Shown piece after piece: positions 1 through 9,007 of a stretch of 64,000 nucleotides of DNA. A program made the translations under genes and the position numbers. A model generated the notes under the pieces. It saw only the letters and a list, made by a program, of their open reading frames with translations, ran no database searches and was not told the origin of the DNA. Source of the DNA: Chitinophagales bacterium (GTDB lineage: Bacteria; Bacteroidota; Bacteroidia; Chitinophagales; Chitinophagaceae). The DNA lies in NCBI GenBank assembly GCA_017303415.1, contig JAFLBJ010000001.1:1798001-1862000 (forward strand), read 5' to 3'. How positions within the stretch are numbered: the stretch's first letter is position 1; every line of letters starts with the position of its first letter.

Positions 1-2086
1 CGTCTTTGACCTGGCTTTGATAACTGATGGCCATGGTCCTTGTTTCGGTCATGGCATTGCAGATTTTGCGCGCCTCGATCATTTTTTCTACGAGGTCGGA
101 TGTTTTATTGATGTGCTCGGATAATTTTTCCAGGATCTGTTTTTGATTGGCGTAGGCCGACTCCGGCATGCCCAGCGACTGCAGACTCTGGATATTCTGA
201 GCCAGTCTTGTTTGATAGCGAATGGCCGGGGGCAATATATGACTGGTGGCCAGTTCGCCCATGATACGTCCTTCGATCTGTACCCGCTTAATGTATTTTT
301 CCAGTTCGATCTCATGACGTGCTTCCAACTCTGCATGTGTATAGATGCCGTTGATTTCAAAAAGGTGTTTGGCTTTTTCGGTCAGCATGGCATCCAGTGC
401 CAGCGGAGTGGTCTTTACATTCGCGAGGCCACGACGCTCAGCTTCTTTTTCCCATTCCTGACTATATCCATCTCCTTCAAAAAGCACTTTCTCACTGGCC
501 ACGATATATTCCCGGATCACATGCATGATGGCGATCTCTTTCTTTTCCCCTTTCTCAATATGTGAATCCACATCTTCCTTGAACTGACGAAGGGTTTGGG
601 CCATGATCGTATTCAATACGGTCATCGGGTTGCCACAGTTGGCAGAAGATCCCACAGCTCTGAACTCAAATTTGTTTCCGGTAAAGGCAAAGGGTGAAGT
701 GCGGTTCCGGTCTGTATTGTCCATCAGCAACTCAGGAATGCTCTTGTGAATATCGATCTTGAGCATACTCTCATCGGTCTCGTCCATTTTATCAGTCACA
801 CGTTCTTTTACTTCCTGTAATACCTTGCTCAGGTAGTCACCAATAAAGACGGATATGATGGCAGGGGGTGCTTCGTTGGCACCGAGACGGTGATCATTTC
901 CCGCCGAAGCGATCGAGGCCCGCAGGATATCGGCATAATCATGTACGGCCTTGATGGTATTGACAAAAAAGGTAAGGAACATCAGGTTGGTCTTCGGTGT
1001 TTTACCCGGAGCCAGCAGGTTGATGCCTGTATCCGTACTCATGCTCCAGTTATTGTGTTTACCGGAGCCATTGATAGCCGCAAAGGGTTTTTCATGGAGC
1101 AACACACGCAACTTGTGGCGTTTGGCTACCCGGGCCATGATGTCCATCAACAATGTATTATGGTCTACGGCCAGATTACACTCTTCGTAGATAGGGGCAC
1201 ATTCAAACTGGGCAGGTGCCACTTCATTATGCCTTGTACGCAGGGGAATACCCAGTTTATAAGCCTCTTCCTCATAGTCGCGCATATAAGCATATACACG
1301 CTCGGGAATGGAACCAAAATAATGGTCTTCCAATTGCTGGCCCTTGGCGGAACTATGTCCATAAACAGCGCGGCCACAAAGTACCAGATCGGGACGTGCA
1401 TTGAACATCGCCTCATCGATCACAAAATATTCCTGTTCCCAACCCAGGGTAGCCTGAACATGGGTAACGTTTTTATCAAAATAATGGCATACGTCAAGAG
1501 CGGCTTTGTTCAGGGCATCCAGTGCTTTCAGCAATGGCGCTTTATAGTCCAGCGATTCGCCGGTATAGGAAACAAAGATGGTGGGGATACAAAGTGTGGC
1601 ACCCTGCCCGATCTCAATGATAAAAGCAGGGGAGGAGGGATCCCAGGCAGTATATCCGCGGGCCTCGAAGGTAGCTCTTAACCCACCCGACGGGAAGGAA
1701 GATGCATCAGGTTCCTGTTGGATCAGCGCGTCGCCGTCAAATTGTTCAATGGCTGTGCCGTCTCCTTTTAAGGTAAAAAAGGAATCATGTTTTTCGGCGG
1801 TGGTTCCGGTCAGCGGTTGAAACCAGTGGGTATAGTGTGTCACGCCTTTGCTCTCTGCCCAGGCCTTGATCCCATTGGCGATCTGATTGGCCATCGCCCG
1901 GTCGATCTTTTGACCGGCCTTTATGGAGGACATCAGGCTTTTGTAGGCTTCATCACTCAAATATTCGCGGGCTACTTTGGCGGTAAATACATTGGAGCCG
2001 AAAATGGCAGTTATCTTTTTCGACCCGGCCACCTTTACATCTACCTCTGTGGTGAGGTTATTGATGGCATTAAAACGAAGTGACAT
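1..2086 (-). CDS. glnN: Glutamine synthetase type III (GlnN), C-terminus beyond window edge
   Basis: ATP-dependent amidation of glutamate to glutamine in the cytoplasm. About 695 codons are present, of the roughly 730 usual for GSIII, so only the extreme C-terminus is missing. Reading down from the ATG at 2086 (MSLRFNAINN) I see GSIII hallmarks: GWEQEYFVID, the substrate-loop stretch RTRHNEVAPAQFE, KPFAAINGSGKHNNWS, and NRTSPFAFTGNKFEFR (the nucleotide and glutamate region). These differ from GSI and GSII and identify type III. The C-terminal part is helical (AMLTEKAKHLFEINGI onward), as in GSIII. A TATATTTA box at 2108-2115 on the minus strand could be a degenerate -7 element. It lies downstream of a type II synthetase on the same strand, separated by a hairpin repeat. 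Identification is firm. Confidence 0.95.
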   Translation of the reverse strand, partial: MSLRFNAINNLTTEVDVKVAGSKKITAIFGSNVFTAKVAREYLSDEAYKSLMSSIKAGQKIDRAMANQIANGIKAWAESKGVTHYTHWFQPLTGTTAEKHDSFFTLKGDGTAIEQFDGDALIQQEPDASSFPSGGLRATFEARGYTAWDPSSPAFIIEIGQGATLCIPTIFVSYTGESLDYKAPLLKALDALNKAALDVCHYFDKNVTHVQATLGWEQEYFVIDEAMFNARPDLVLCGRAVYGHSSAKGQQLEDHYFGSIPERVYAYMRDYEEEAYKLGIPLRTRHNEVAPAQFECAPIYEECNLAVDHNTLLMDIMARVAKRHKLRVLLHEKPFAAINGSGKHNNWSMSTDTGINLLAPGKTPKTNLMFLTFFVNTIKAVHDYADILRASIASAGNDHRLGANEAPPAIISVFIGDYLSKVLQEVKERVTDKMDETDESMLKIDIHKSIPELLMDNTDRNRTSPFAFTGNKFEFRAVGSSANCGNPMTVLNTIMAQTLRQFKEDVDSHIEKGEKKEIAIMHVIREYIVASEKVLFEGDGYSQEWEKEAERRGLANVKTTPLALDAMLTEKAKHLFEINGIYTHAELEARHEIELEKYIKRVQIEGRIMGELATSHILPPAIRYQTRLAQNIQSLQSLGMPESAYANQKQILEKLSEHINKTSDLVEKMIEARKICNAMTETRTMAISYQSQVKD

Positions 2087-2187
2087 AGACGCGTTTTTTA
2101 GTTTCGGTAAATATAGGATTCACAGGAAAATAAAAAGGGTAAGTTATGCACTTACCCTTTTCGAATCATATTGTATTAATCGTCAGA

Positions 2188-2244
2188 AGTCCGGAGTCCG
2201 AAGTCGGAAGTCGGAGGTTTGACTTCGGACTCCGGACCTCGGAC
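2188..2244. repeat. Word-structured inverted repeat R1 between glnII and glnN
   Basis: A perfect 17-bp stem: GTCCGGAGTCCGAAGTC at 2189-2205 pairs with 2221-2237 across a 15-nt loop. The arms themselves consist of near-tandem GTCCGAA/GTCGGAA words. It lies 3' of glnII (minus strand) and is probably a 3'-end or terminator element. It belongs to the set of intergenic inverted repeats found throughout the window. Confidence 0.85.
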
Positions 2245-2250
2245 CCAATA

Positions 2251-3291
2251 CTAAGCGACTTCCATCTTTTTCTGAATACTCACCTCGGCTTCCTTTACGG
2301 TTTTGATGATCCGGGCGGCTACTTTGTAAGGATCGGCGGCGCTGTTGGGACGGCGGTCTTCCAACCAGCCTTTCCAGCCTCTTTCTACCGTACCAATGGG
2401 GATCCGGATGGATGCTCCACGGTCGGAAATACCATACGAGAAATCATGGATGGAGGCAGTTTCATGCTTACCGGTCAAACGCAGGTGGTTGTCGGCACCG
2501 TATACTTCGATATGTTCTTTTACTACAGGGCGGAATGACTCACACACACGCTCATAGATTTCCTTGCTGCCACAGGTACGCAGGAGTTCATTGGAGAAGT
2601 TGGCGTGCATACCACTACCGTTCCAATCCAGGTCACCCAGCGGTTTGCAATGCCAGTTGATAGAAACACCATATTTTTCCCCGATACGCTCCAGCATATA
2701 ACGAGCCACCCAGATCTGGTCACCCGCTTCTTTGGCTCCTTTGGAGAAGATCTGGAATTCCCACTGACCAGTGGCTACTTCCGCATTGATACCTTCCACA
2801 TTCAATCCGGCATCAATACAAGCATCCAGGTGCTCTTCTACAATGTGACGGCCATACGCATTGTTGGCGCCAACGGAACAATAATAAGGGCCCTGGGGAC
2901 GGGGATAACCACCTTCGGGGAAGCCCAGGGGTTTATGTGTTTCCGGATTCCAGAGGAAATATTCCTGCTCAAATCCAAACCAGAAATCATTGTCATCATC
3001 CGCGATCGTAGCGCGACCATTCGACGCATGGGCGCTGCCATCCGGATTCAATACTTCACACATCACCAGGTAACCATCGCGACGCTGAGGGTCAGGTACC
3101 ATAAATACAGGTTTCAGCAGACAGTCGGAAGACCCGCCTGGAGCCTGTTCAGTAGAAGAACCATCAAAGGACCACATGGGGCAATCTTCCAGTTTGCCGC
3201 TAAAGTTCTTTTCGATCTTTGTTTTACTTCTCAGACTTTGGGTGGGCTTGTATCCATCCAGCCAGATGTACTCGAGTTTTGCAACTGCCAT
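2251..3291 (-). CDS. glnII: Glutamine synthetase type II (eukaryote-like)
   Basis: Cytoplasmic glutamine synthetase of the GSII class (also found in rhizobia, actinomycetes and eukaryotes), 346 aa, the usual size. Motifs in order: YIWLDG near residue 10, WSFDGSSTEQAPG near 40 (beta-grasp domain), WFGFEQEYF near 105 (metal-binding glutamates), CSVGANNAYGR, AEVATGQWEFQI, NWHCKPLGDLDWNGSGMH (catalytic loop), and RRPNSAADPY near the C-terminus (ATP and phosphate contacts). The start MAVAKLEYIW follows a good promoter (3334-3364). It is followed on the same strand by glnN, so two unrelated glutamine synthetases lie side by side. No glnB or ntr regulator is visible nearby. Confidence 0.95.
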   Translation of the reverse strand: MAVAKLEYIWLDGYKPTQSLRSKTKIEKNFSGKLEDCPMWSFDGSSTEQAPGGSSDCLLKPVFMVPDPQRRDGYLVMCEVLNPDGSAHASNGRATIADDDNDFWFGFEQEYFLWNPETHKPLGFPEGGYPRPQGPYYCSVGANNAYGRHIVEEHLDACIDAGLNVEGINAEVATGQWEFQIFSKGAKEAGDQIWVARYMLERIGEKYGVSINWHCKPLGDLDWNGSGMHANFSNELLRTCGSKEIYERVCESFRPVVKEHIEVYGADNHLRLTGKHETASIHDFSYGISDRGASIRIPIGTVERGWKGWLEDRRPNSAADPYKVAARIIKTVKEAEVSIQKKMEVA

Positions 3292-3333
3292 AACTATTTA
3301 CATTAAAATTTAAAAAATGTGTGCTTGTAACGA

Positions 3334-3364
3334 CAAATCTAAACAATAATGGCAATTTCATAAA
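3334..3364 (-). promoter_or_regulatory. Promoter of glnII (Bacteroidota -33/-7)
   Basis: On the minus strand: TTTA (3364-3361), 19 nt, then TAGATTTG (3341-3334), which ends 42 nt before the glnII ATG. The -7 box matches TAnnTTTG exactly; the -33 box has one mismatch from TTTG. Confidence 0.7.
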
Positions 3365-3467
3365 CCAGAGAACCTGAAAAATGAATTATTTGTGGATAAA
3401 TGAGAAAAACAAACGCTTGGAAGGCTAAAAATCGTCGTATTTCTACGAAAATATAAATATTGTAAAA

Positions 3468-4745
3468 TTATTTAATATTTATATTTATCGCCTTTTTTAG
3501 CCTTATCCAATCAATTCCGGCTAATAATGGAGTAATGGCCAGGGGAAGGAGGATGCTTCGGTAACGGACGATTGCGCCCTGGAAATTGACCGTGTACCCG
3601 ATGGTAAGGAGCAGGGTAAAGCCGAAGAAATAACAGAACCAGATAAATGGGCGGTTAAGGGAAGTGGTTTTATCGCGGCAAAACAAAAGCAATACTATAA
3701 GCGCAAGCACAAATATATTTTCGAGCATTACACCCATGGAGAGCATATGTTTTATATCCGCCGGAAACGGTCGCATCAGGCTGTTCACCAGGGCCTGGGG
3801 AGTATTGCGAATAAAGCCTTGCAGACTTGGGTCCAATTTTTCAACCTTTAATCCCGATCCACCTTCCAGTCGCATAAACGCTGCCTGTTTATTGGCAACG
3901 GCAGCGGGAAAATCCAGTGAATCACTCACCAGAGGGAGTGTAAAAAACAGGAAAATGGACAATCCATACACGATCAAAAACACCCGTCCGGTTTTCTTAT
4001 TCAATCGATGGGACAGATACCAGGCTGTTAGTCCGGGAATCAACAGCATGAGGATATAATTCCGCATGGCCAACAGTATCAGGAGCCCCAGCGATAAATA
4101 AAGGATGCGCCCAAAACTGAACCGGCCCTGTTTTAAGCCAAAATAAAAATGGTAGGCCACCAGGCCAATGGCAGTAAAGGTTAGCCCGTCCTTATGAATA
4201 CCGCTGCTCCAATACAGGAAGGAAGGGATCAGAAATACACCGATCAATACTGCCCATTTTTTCCCCGGAAAAACATCTGACATAACCCGGTACACCATGA
4301 CCGGTCCGATCATGGTTAAAAAAGAATAGAAAATGACATTGATATAATAGTTGCCAAAACTAAACAGGTTAAAAATGGAAAGGAGTTTGATAAATATATT
4401 TGCCTTCAGGTCATTCCAATACGAATCGCTGGAAGCAAAAAAGCCACCATACCCGCCTTCATATCCACTATAAAATAAGTTGGTGAGGTATTCCCGGGGA
4501 TTGTCATAGAGTAATTGCAGTTCATCCACACTGGTATTGTGCAGCCCCCAGGTATCATACATATAGGCAAAGTAGCCATAATAGATACCTACCCAGCCAT
4601 AGAAAATACCGGCAATGACCTTGAGCAGAAAAAGGATAATGAGTTGGGCATTGTTCAATCCCGAATGCCGGAACAACCCGATACGGGTCAGCAGCCAGGA
4701 AAAGAGAAAAAGGTAACCTATGAAGAGAAAATAATCCAAACCCAC
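3468..4745 (-). CDS. Polytopic inner-membrane protein, function unknown
   Basis: 425 aa with about ten strongly hydrophobic segments (for example residues 4-24, 33-60, then YYINVIFYSFLTMIG, WAVLIGVFLIPSFLYW, RILYLSLGLLILLAM, NIFVLALIVLLLF, FIWFCYFFGFTLLLTIGY) and few charged loops. A long extracytoplasmic loop with several Tyr and Asn lies near residues 60-125. The layout resembles polysaccharide polymerases (EpsG/Wzy) or GT-C-type glycosyltransferases, but I see no diagnostic motif, so the function is left open. GTG start at 4745: an in-frame stop lies two codons upstream, so no longer form exists. It diverges from purL and has no obvious operon partner. Confidence 0.75.
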   Translation of the reverse strand: MGLDYFLFIGYLFLFSWLLTRIGLFRHSGLNNAQLIILFLLKVIAGIFYGWVGIYYGYFAYMYDTWGLHNTSVDELQLLYDNPREYLTNLFYSGYEGGYGGFFASSDSYWNDLKANIFIKLLSIFNLFSFGNYYINVIFYSFLTMIGPVMVYRVMSDVFPGKKWAVLIGVFLIPSFLYWSSGIHKDGLTFTAIGLVAYHFYFGLKQGRFSFGRILYLSLGLLILLAMRNYILMLLIPGLTAWYLSHRLNKKTGRVFLIVYGLSIFLFFTLPLVSDSLDFPAAVANKQAAFMRLEGGSGLKVEKLDPSLQGFIRNTPQALVNSLMRPFPADIKHMLSMGVMLENIFVLALIVLLLFCRDKTTSLNRPFIWFCYFFGFTLLLTIGYTVNFQGAIVRYRSILLPLAITPLLAGIDWIRLKKAININIK

Positions 4746-4810
4746 TAGTTATTCTCGCAAAATAGCTTAAAAAGTTGAAAAGTTTCTCCCTTTTCCTCCC
4801 GCTCAGTTTG

Positions 4811-4818
4811 TAGTTTTG
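4811..4818 (+). promoter_or_regulatory. Candidate -7 box for purL
   Basis: TAGTTTTG matches TAnnTTTG and ends 17 nt before the purL ATG. No convincing TTTG lies at the -33 spacing. Confidence 0.5.
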
Positions 4819-4835
4819 CCCTTTCACAAAACACT

Positions 4836-7061
4836 ATGGAAGTAACTGTAAAGACCGCGGAGCAACTGCGGATCACCCCCGAAGAATTTGAACTCATTCA
4901 GCAAAAACTTGGACGCACCCCCAACTTCAATGAACTCTGTGCCTTCTCCGGCATGTGGAGTGAACATTGCAGCTACAAAAATTCGATTCGTTGGCTAAAG
5001 ACCCTTCCACGTGAAGGGGGAAGAATGCTGGTGAAAGCCGGTGAAGAGAATGCCGGCCTGATGGATATTGGTGATGGGTTGGGTGTGGTCTTCAAGATCG
5101 AATCACATAACCACCCTTCGGCCATTGAACCCTTTCAGGGAGCGGCCACCGGAGTAGGTGGTATACATCGGGATATTTTTACGATGGGTGCCCGTCCCAT
5201 TGCTTCGCTTAACTCCCTGCGCTTTGGTAACCTGGAAGCGGATAAGACCCAGCACCTGCTGGCCGGTGTTGTTCATGGCATCGGGCATTATGGAAACTGT
5301 TTTGGTGTACCAACTGTGGGTGGTGAAATTTATTTTGATCCCTGTTATCATACCAACCCACTCGTGAATGCGATGAGTGTGGGAATTGTAAAAGCCGGTG
5401 AAACTGTTTCCGCTACCGCGGAAGGGATCGGTAACCCGGTCATGTTTGTAGGCAGTGCAACCGGAAAAGATGGAATTGGCGGTGCTTCCTTTGCCTCAGC
5501 CGATATCACCGCGGAAAGTGCGGAAGAACTACCTGCTGTTCAGGTGGGTGACCCTTTCCAGGAAAAGAAATTACTCGAAGCCTGTCTGGAGGTAATTCAA
5601 ACCGGGGCCGTAGTGGGCATGCAGGATATGGGTGCCGCCGGGATCATTTGCTCCACCGCCGAAATGAGTGCAAAAGGCGAAGTAGGTATGCGGATCGATC
5701 TGGATAAAGTTCCTACCCGTCAAAAGAATATGAAGACCTGGGAATTGTTGCTGAGTGAAAGCCAGGAAAGGATGTTGCTGGTGGCCCAGAAAGGCCGTGA
5801 GCAGGAAGTGATGCGGGTTTTTGAAAAATGGGATCTCCCTTGTTCCGTAATAGGTGAAGTTACCAGTGATGGCATCCTGAATTTTTATATGCATGGAGAA
5901 TTGGAAGCTTCCATTCCCGCGCATGAACTCGTATTGGGTGGAGGTGCACCTCAATATGAACGCTCCTATAAAGAGCCTGCTTATCTGGAGAAAATTAAAG
6001 CCTTTGATCCCACCACCATTCCCGTTCCCGCGGAAATGGAACTGACCGCGGAAAAAATAATTCAACTCCCCAGTATTGCCTCCAAGCATTGGGTGTATGA
6101 TCAATATGACAGCATGGTGGGTACGGCCAATGCTTCTACCAACGCACCAACGGACGCGCCGATAGTATCGGTCAAGGGTACCCGAAAAGGTTTGGCTGTT
6201 ACGACGGATTGCAATAGCCGGTATGTATATGCTGATCCTTACAAAGGAGCCATGATCGCCGTGAGTGAAGCCGCCCGTAATATCGTTTGTAGCGGAGGTG
6301 AGCCTCTGGGTGTGACCAACTGCCTCAACTTTGGCAATCCATATGACCCCGAAGTTTATTACCAGTTTGTACAGGCCATCAAAGGCATGGGTGCAGCCTG
6401 TATCAAATTCAATACCCCTGTCACCGGAGGGAACGTGAGTTTTTACAATCAAAACCCCGATGGTCCTGTATTCCCCACACCAACAATTGGCATGGTGGGC
6501 CTGCTGGAAGATATGGAGCAAATGATGACCCTTGATTTCAAAAATGAAGGGGATATCATCTACCTGATCGGACGATCCACTGATGATATCAATTCGTCAC
6601 AATATCTTTCGCGTATCCGTGAGGTGGAATATTCTCCTGCACCGTATTTTGACCTGGAAGAAGAATTTGCCTTGCAGCAAAAACTCGCTGCGCTCATTCG
6701 CGATAAGCGTGTCCTCTCTGTACATGATGTCAGCGAAGGCGGATTATTCATAACTTTATGTGAAGCGGGTTTTAACCGGGAACTTGGCTTTTCCGTTCGC
6801 TCCAAACAAGGTATCCGCAAAGATGCCTGGCTGTTTGGCGAAGGACAGAGCAGAGTGGTAGTCACCGTTTCTCCGGATCAGGCAGCGAATCTGGAAAAAG
6901 AACTGGATGGATTGGTGTTTGAGAAATTAGGTGTGGTAACCTCTGGCGAAGTGATCATTGATCAGCAGGAATGGAAACCCATCACTCAATGGAAGCGGTG
7001 GTATGATACATCGATTGAAAATTACTTAATGAAAGAAGAAGCCAGTTCGGCTTTATCGTGA
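4836..7061 (+). CDS. purL: Phosphoribosylformylglycinamidine synthase subunit PurL
   Basis: ATP-dependent conversion of FGAR to FGAM in de novo purine synthesis. 741 aa is the small-type PurL, which works with separate PurS and PurQ subunits; neither is in this window. Visible motifs: FSGMWSEHCSYKNS at residues 37-50 (catalytic His44), ESHNHPSAIEPFQGAATGVGG at about 89-109, and DMGAAGI plus SESQERM in the first half. The second AIRS-like half begins near residue 400 and contains VTGGNVSFYNQ and VHDVSEGGL. The ATG at 4836 follows the candidate -7 box. The stop overlaps the hldD start (TGATG), so the two genes are probably translationally coupled. Confidence 0.97.
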   Translation: MEVTVKTAEQLRITPEEFELIQQKLGRTPNFNELCAFSGMWSEHCSYKNSIRWLKTLPREGGRMLVKAGEENAGLMDIGDGLGVVFKIESHNHPSAIEPFQGAATGVGGIHRDIFTMGARPIASLNSLRFGNLEADKTQHLLAGVVHGIGHYGNCFGVPTVGGEIYFDPCYHTNPLVNAMSVGIVKAGETVSATAEGIGNPVMFVGSATGKDGIGGASFASADITAESAEELPAVQVGDPFQEKKLLEACLEVIQTGAVVGMQDMGAAGIICSTAEMSAKGEVGMRIDLDKVPTRQKNMKTWELLLSESQERMLLVAQKGREQEVMRVFEKWDLPCSVIGEVTSDGILNFYMHGELEASIPAHELVLGGGAPQYERSYKEPAYLEKIKAFDPTTIPVPAEMELTAEKIIQLPSIASKHWVYDQYDSMVGTANASTNAPTDAPIVSVKGTRKGLAVTTDCNSRYVYADPYKGAMIAVSEAARNIVCSGGEPLGVTNCLNFGNPYDPEVYYQFVQAIKGMGAACIKFNTPVTGGNVSFYNQNPDGPVFPTPTIGMVGLLEDMEQMMTLDFKNEGDIIYLIGRSTDDINSSQYLSRIREVEYSPAPYFDLEEEFALQQKLAALIRDKRVLSVHDVSEGGLFITLCEAGFNRELGFSVRSKQGIRKDAWLFGEGQSRVVVTVSPDQAANLEKELDGLVFEKLGVVTSGEVIIDQQEWKPITQWKRWYDTSIENYLMKEEASSALS

Positions 7062-8041
7062 TGGACAGAAATTCAGTCATAATTGTTACAGGCGCTGCCG
7101 GGTTCATTGGCAGTTGCATGGTAGGCTACCTCAACCGGAAGGGCTACCAGAACATCATCATCGTGGATGAATTCAGCGATGGCGAAAAGCGGCCTAACTA
7201 CGAGGATAAGAAGATCTGTGCCCGGGTAGAGAGAAAGGAACTTTTCAACTGGCTGGATCATTACCAGATGCGCATTGATTTTGTTTTTCACCTGGGTGCC
7301 CGTACCGATACCACCGAATTTAATTATGCCATCCACCAGGAGCTCAATGTGGCCTATTCACAGGAGATCTGGCATTATTGTGTACGAAAAAATATTCCCC
7401 TGGTATATGCCTCTTCTGCCGCTACGTATGGCAATGGGGAATTGGGTTATAAAGATGACCATGGGATCGTGGAGAAATTACACCCGCTCAATCCATATGG
7501 TGTTTCCAAAAATGAGTTTGATAAATGGGTCCTGAAGCAAAAAGAAGAGCCGCCTTTTTGGGCCGGCCTGAAATTCTTTAATGTTTATGGTCCCAATGAA
7601 TACCATAAAGGCCGCATGGCATCCGTGATCTTTCATGCCTATAACCAGATACATCAAACCGGAAAAGTAAAGCTCTTCCGTTCTCATCACCCCGATTTCA
7701 AGGACGGTGAGCAACTACGCGATTTTGTATATGTAAAGGATGTCGTGGATATCTGCTACTGGTTGATGCAGGAAATGCCGCCATCGGGCATATACAACCT
7801 GGGTACAGGCCAGGCACGCACCTTCAAAGACCTTGTGACCGCGATCTTCACCGCCCTGGATAAAGAACCTGTCATCGAGTTCATCGATACCCCCGAAGAC
7901 ATCCGGGATAAATACCAGTACTTCACCGAAGCGGATATGAACAAATTGAGAAAAGTGGGATACCGCGATGAATTTTATTCATTGGAAGAAGGGGTGGAGA
8001 CGTATGTGAAGGGGTTTTTGGTTGAGCACAAGTATTATTGA
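7061..8041 (+). CDS. hldD: ADP-L-glycero-D-manno-heptose 6-epimerase
   Basis: Extended SDR epimerase for the heptose precursor of the LPS inner core, 326 aa. N-terminal Rossmann motif VTGAAGFIGS at residues 9-18, HLGARTDTTE (HldD signature) near 78-87, the catalytic pair Y146 and K150 in NPYGVSKNEFDKW, and KFFNVYGPNEYHKGRMAS, which is diagnostic for HldD. I chose the ATG at 7061, whose A is the last base of the purL stop; a GTG one codon earlier (7058) is also possible. Pairing with purL is a coupling of convenience rather than of pathway. The stop codon is followed within 4 nt by an inverted repeat. Confidence 0.95.
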   Translation: MDRNSVIIVTGAAGFIGSCMVGYLNRKGYQNIIIVDEFSDGEKRPNYEDKKICARVERKELFNWLDHYQMRIDFVFHLGARTDTTEFNYAIHQELNVAYSQEIWHYCVRKNIPLVYASSAATYGNGELGYKDDHGIVEKLHPLNPYGVSKNEFDKWVLKQKEEPPFWAGLKFFNVYGPNEYHKGRMASVIFHAYNQIHQTGKVKLFRSHHPDFKDGEQLRDFVYVKDVVDICYWLMQEMPPSGIYNLGTGQARTFKDLVTAIFTALDKEPVIEFIDTPEDIRDKYQYFTEADMNKLRKVGYRDEFYSLEEGVETYVKGFLVEHKYY

Positions 8042-8044
8042 GAG

Positions 8045-8103
8045 GTGAGGCGTGAGACGTGAAACGTGAGTCCTCACTCACGACTCACGATTCACGTCTC
8101 ACG
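8045..8103. repeat. Word-structured inverted repeat R2 between hldD and proC
   Basis: Arms 8051-8070 and 8084-8103 (20 bp, one mismatch, 13-nt loop) consist of GTGAGRC / CGTGAAA-type words on the left and CTCACG / TTCACG on the right. The right arm ends 14 nt before the proC ATG, so it would lie in the ribosome-binding region of a read-through transcript. Confidence 0.85.
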
Positions 8104-8117
8104 GTTAACACTTTTAA

Positions 8118-8933
8118 ATGCTAAACACCACCATGGCTTCAAAAAAAATAACCATCATCGGCGGCGGAAACCTCGGCGCATCCATCGCTGAAGGATTACT
8201 CCAAAGCGGTTTTAGCAAAGCCGGCGATATTACCATTACCCGCCGGACAACAGGCCTGCTAAAGCGGTTTGCCGATCAGGGATGCAAGGTGCATAGTGAT
8301 AATAAAAAAGCGGTGAAAGAAGGGGAGGTGATCATTCTGGCGGTCAAGCCCTATAATTATGCGGCGATCGTAAAGGAGATCAAAACAGTGCTTGATCCCA
8401 AGAAACATATTTTAGTTTCCGTCATCACCGGTGTATGGATCGAGCAACTGCAAAAGGAGATCGGTAAACCTGTGCCTGTTATCCGGGCCATGCCCAATAC
8501 CGCGATCGCCATTCAACAAAGCATGACCTGTTTGGCCCATGCGCATGCTACCGACAAACAAATTGAATATATCCAGGGATTGTTTGATGTATTGGGTCGT
8601 ACCACATTGATCGATGAAAAATTAATGGATGCGGCTACAGTACTCGGCGCCTGTGGTACCGCCTTTGCCATGCGATATATCCGCGCCAATATTCAGGGTG
8701 GTATCGAAATCGGTTTTGATGCCAAAACGGCTACGCTGATTGCCGCGCAAACCATCAAAGGAGCGGCCGACCTGCTTCTGACCAAAGGCTCACACCCCGA
8801 ACAGGAGATCGACAAGGTCACCACACCCAAAGGGTGTACCATTGCCGGACTGAACGAGATGGAACACCAGGGGTTCAGTTCTTCTTTGATCCGGGGGGTG
8901 TTGGCGAGTTATAATAAGATATTAAAGGATTGA
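8118..8933 (+). CDS. proC: Pyrroline-5-carboxylate reductase
   Basis: Last step of proline synthesis: NAD(P)H reduction of P5C. 271 aa, the usual length. N-terminal dinucleotide fold ITIIGGGNLGASIAEGLL; ILAVKPYNY; VIRAMPNTA; and the C-terminal helical domain with the proline-binding signature running from VTTPKGCTIAGLNEME into the conserved C-terminus. A second ATG five codons in (MASKKITIIGG) is an equally plausible start. Convergent with the following amidohydrolase across a strong hairpin. Confidence 0.95.
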   Translation: MLNTTMASKKITIIGGGNLGASIAEGLLQSGFSKAGDITITRRTTGLLKRFADQGCKVHSDNKKAVKEGEVIILAVKPYNYAAIVKEIKTVLDPKKHILVSVITGVWIEQLQKEIGKPVPVIRAMPNTAIAIQQSMTCLAHAHATDKQIEYIQGLFDVLGRTTLIDEKLMDAATVLGACGTAFAMRYIRANIQGGIEIGFDAKTATLIAAQTIKGAADLLLTKGSHPEQEIDKVTTPKGCTIAGLNEMEHQGFSSSLIRGVLASYNKILKD

Positions 8934-8946
8934 GGAGTTGAAAAAT

Positions 8947-9007
8947 AAATCAGGAACAGAGAAATAAGTGACCCTACTTAACTTTCTTATTTCTCTGTTC
9001 CTGATTT
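8947..9007. terminator. Inverted repeat / bidirectional terminator R3 (proC / amidohydrolase)
   Basis: A perfect 22-bp stem: 8947-8968 pairs with 8986-9007 across a 17-nt loop. The arms are A/T-rich around the core CAGGAACAGAGAAATAAG. It directly abuts the amidohydrolase stop codon at 9008. The word CTCTGTTCCT recurs in the repeat at 32020-32090. Confidence 0.85.

Noticed and set aside
890-1681. 263-codon plus-strand frame within glnN
   Set aside because: Antisense to conserved GSIII motifs; composition not protein-like.
5008-5023. parS-like site (CCTTCCACGTGAAGGG) in purL
   Set aside because: Only the CACGTG core and adjacent bases fit the parS consensus; the flanks differ, it lies inside conserved coding sequence and far from parAB.
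5571-6521. 316-codon antisense frame in purL
   Set aside because: Shadow of the conserved purL coding sequence; no start context or domain.
8051-8070. parS half-site resemblance (ACGTGAAAC) in repeat R2
   Set aside because: Only a half match; explained by the word structure of the repeat.
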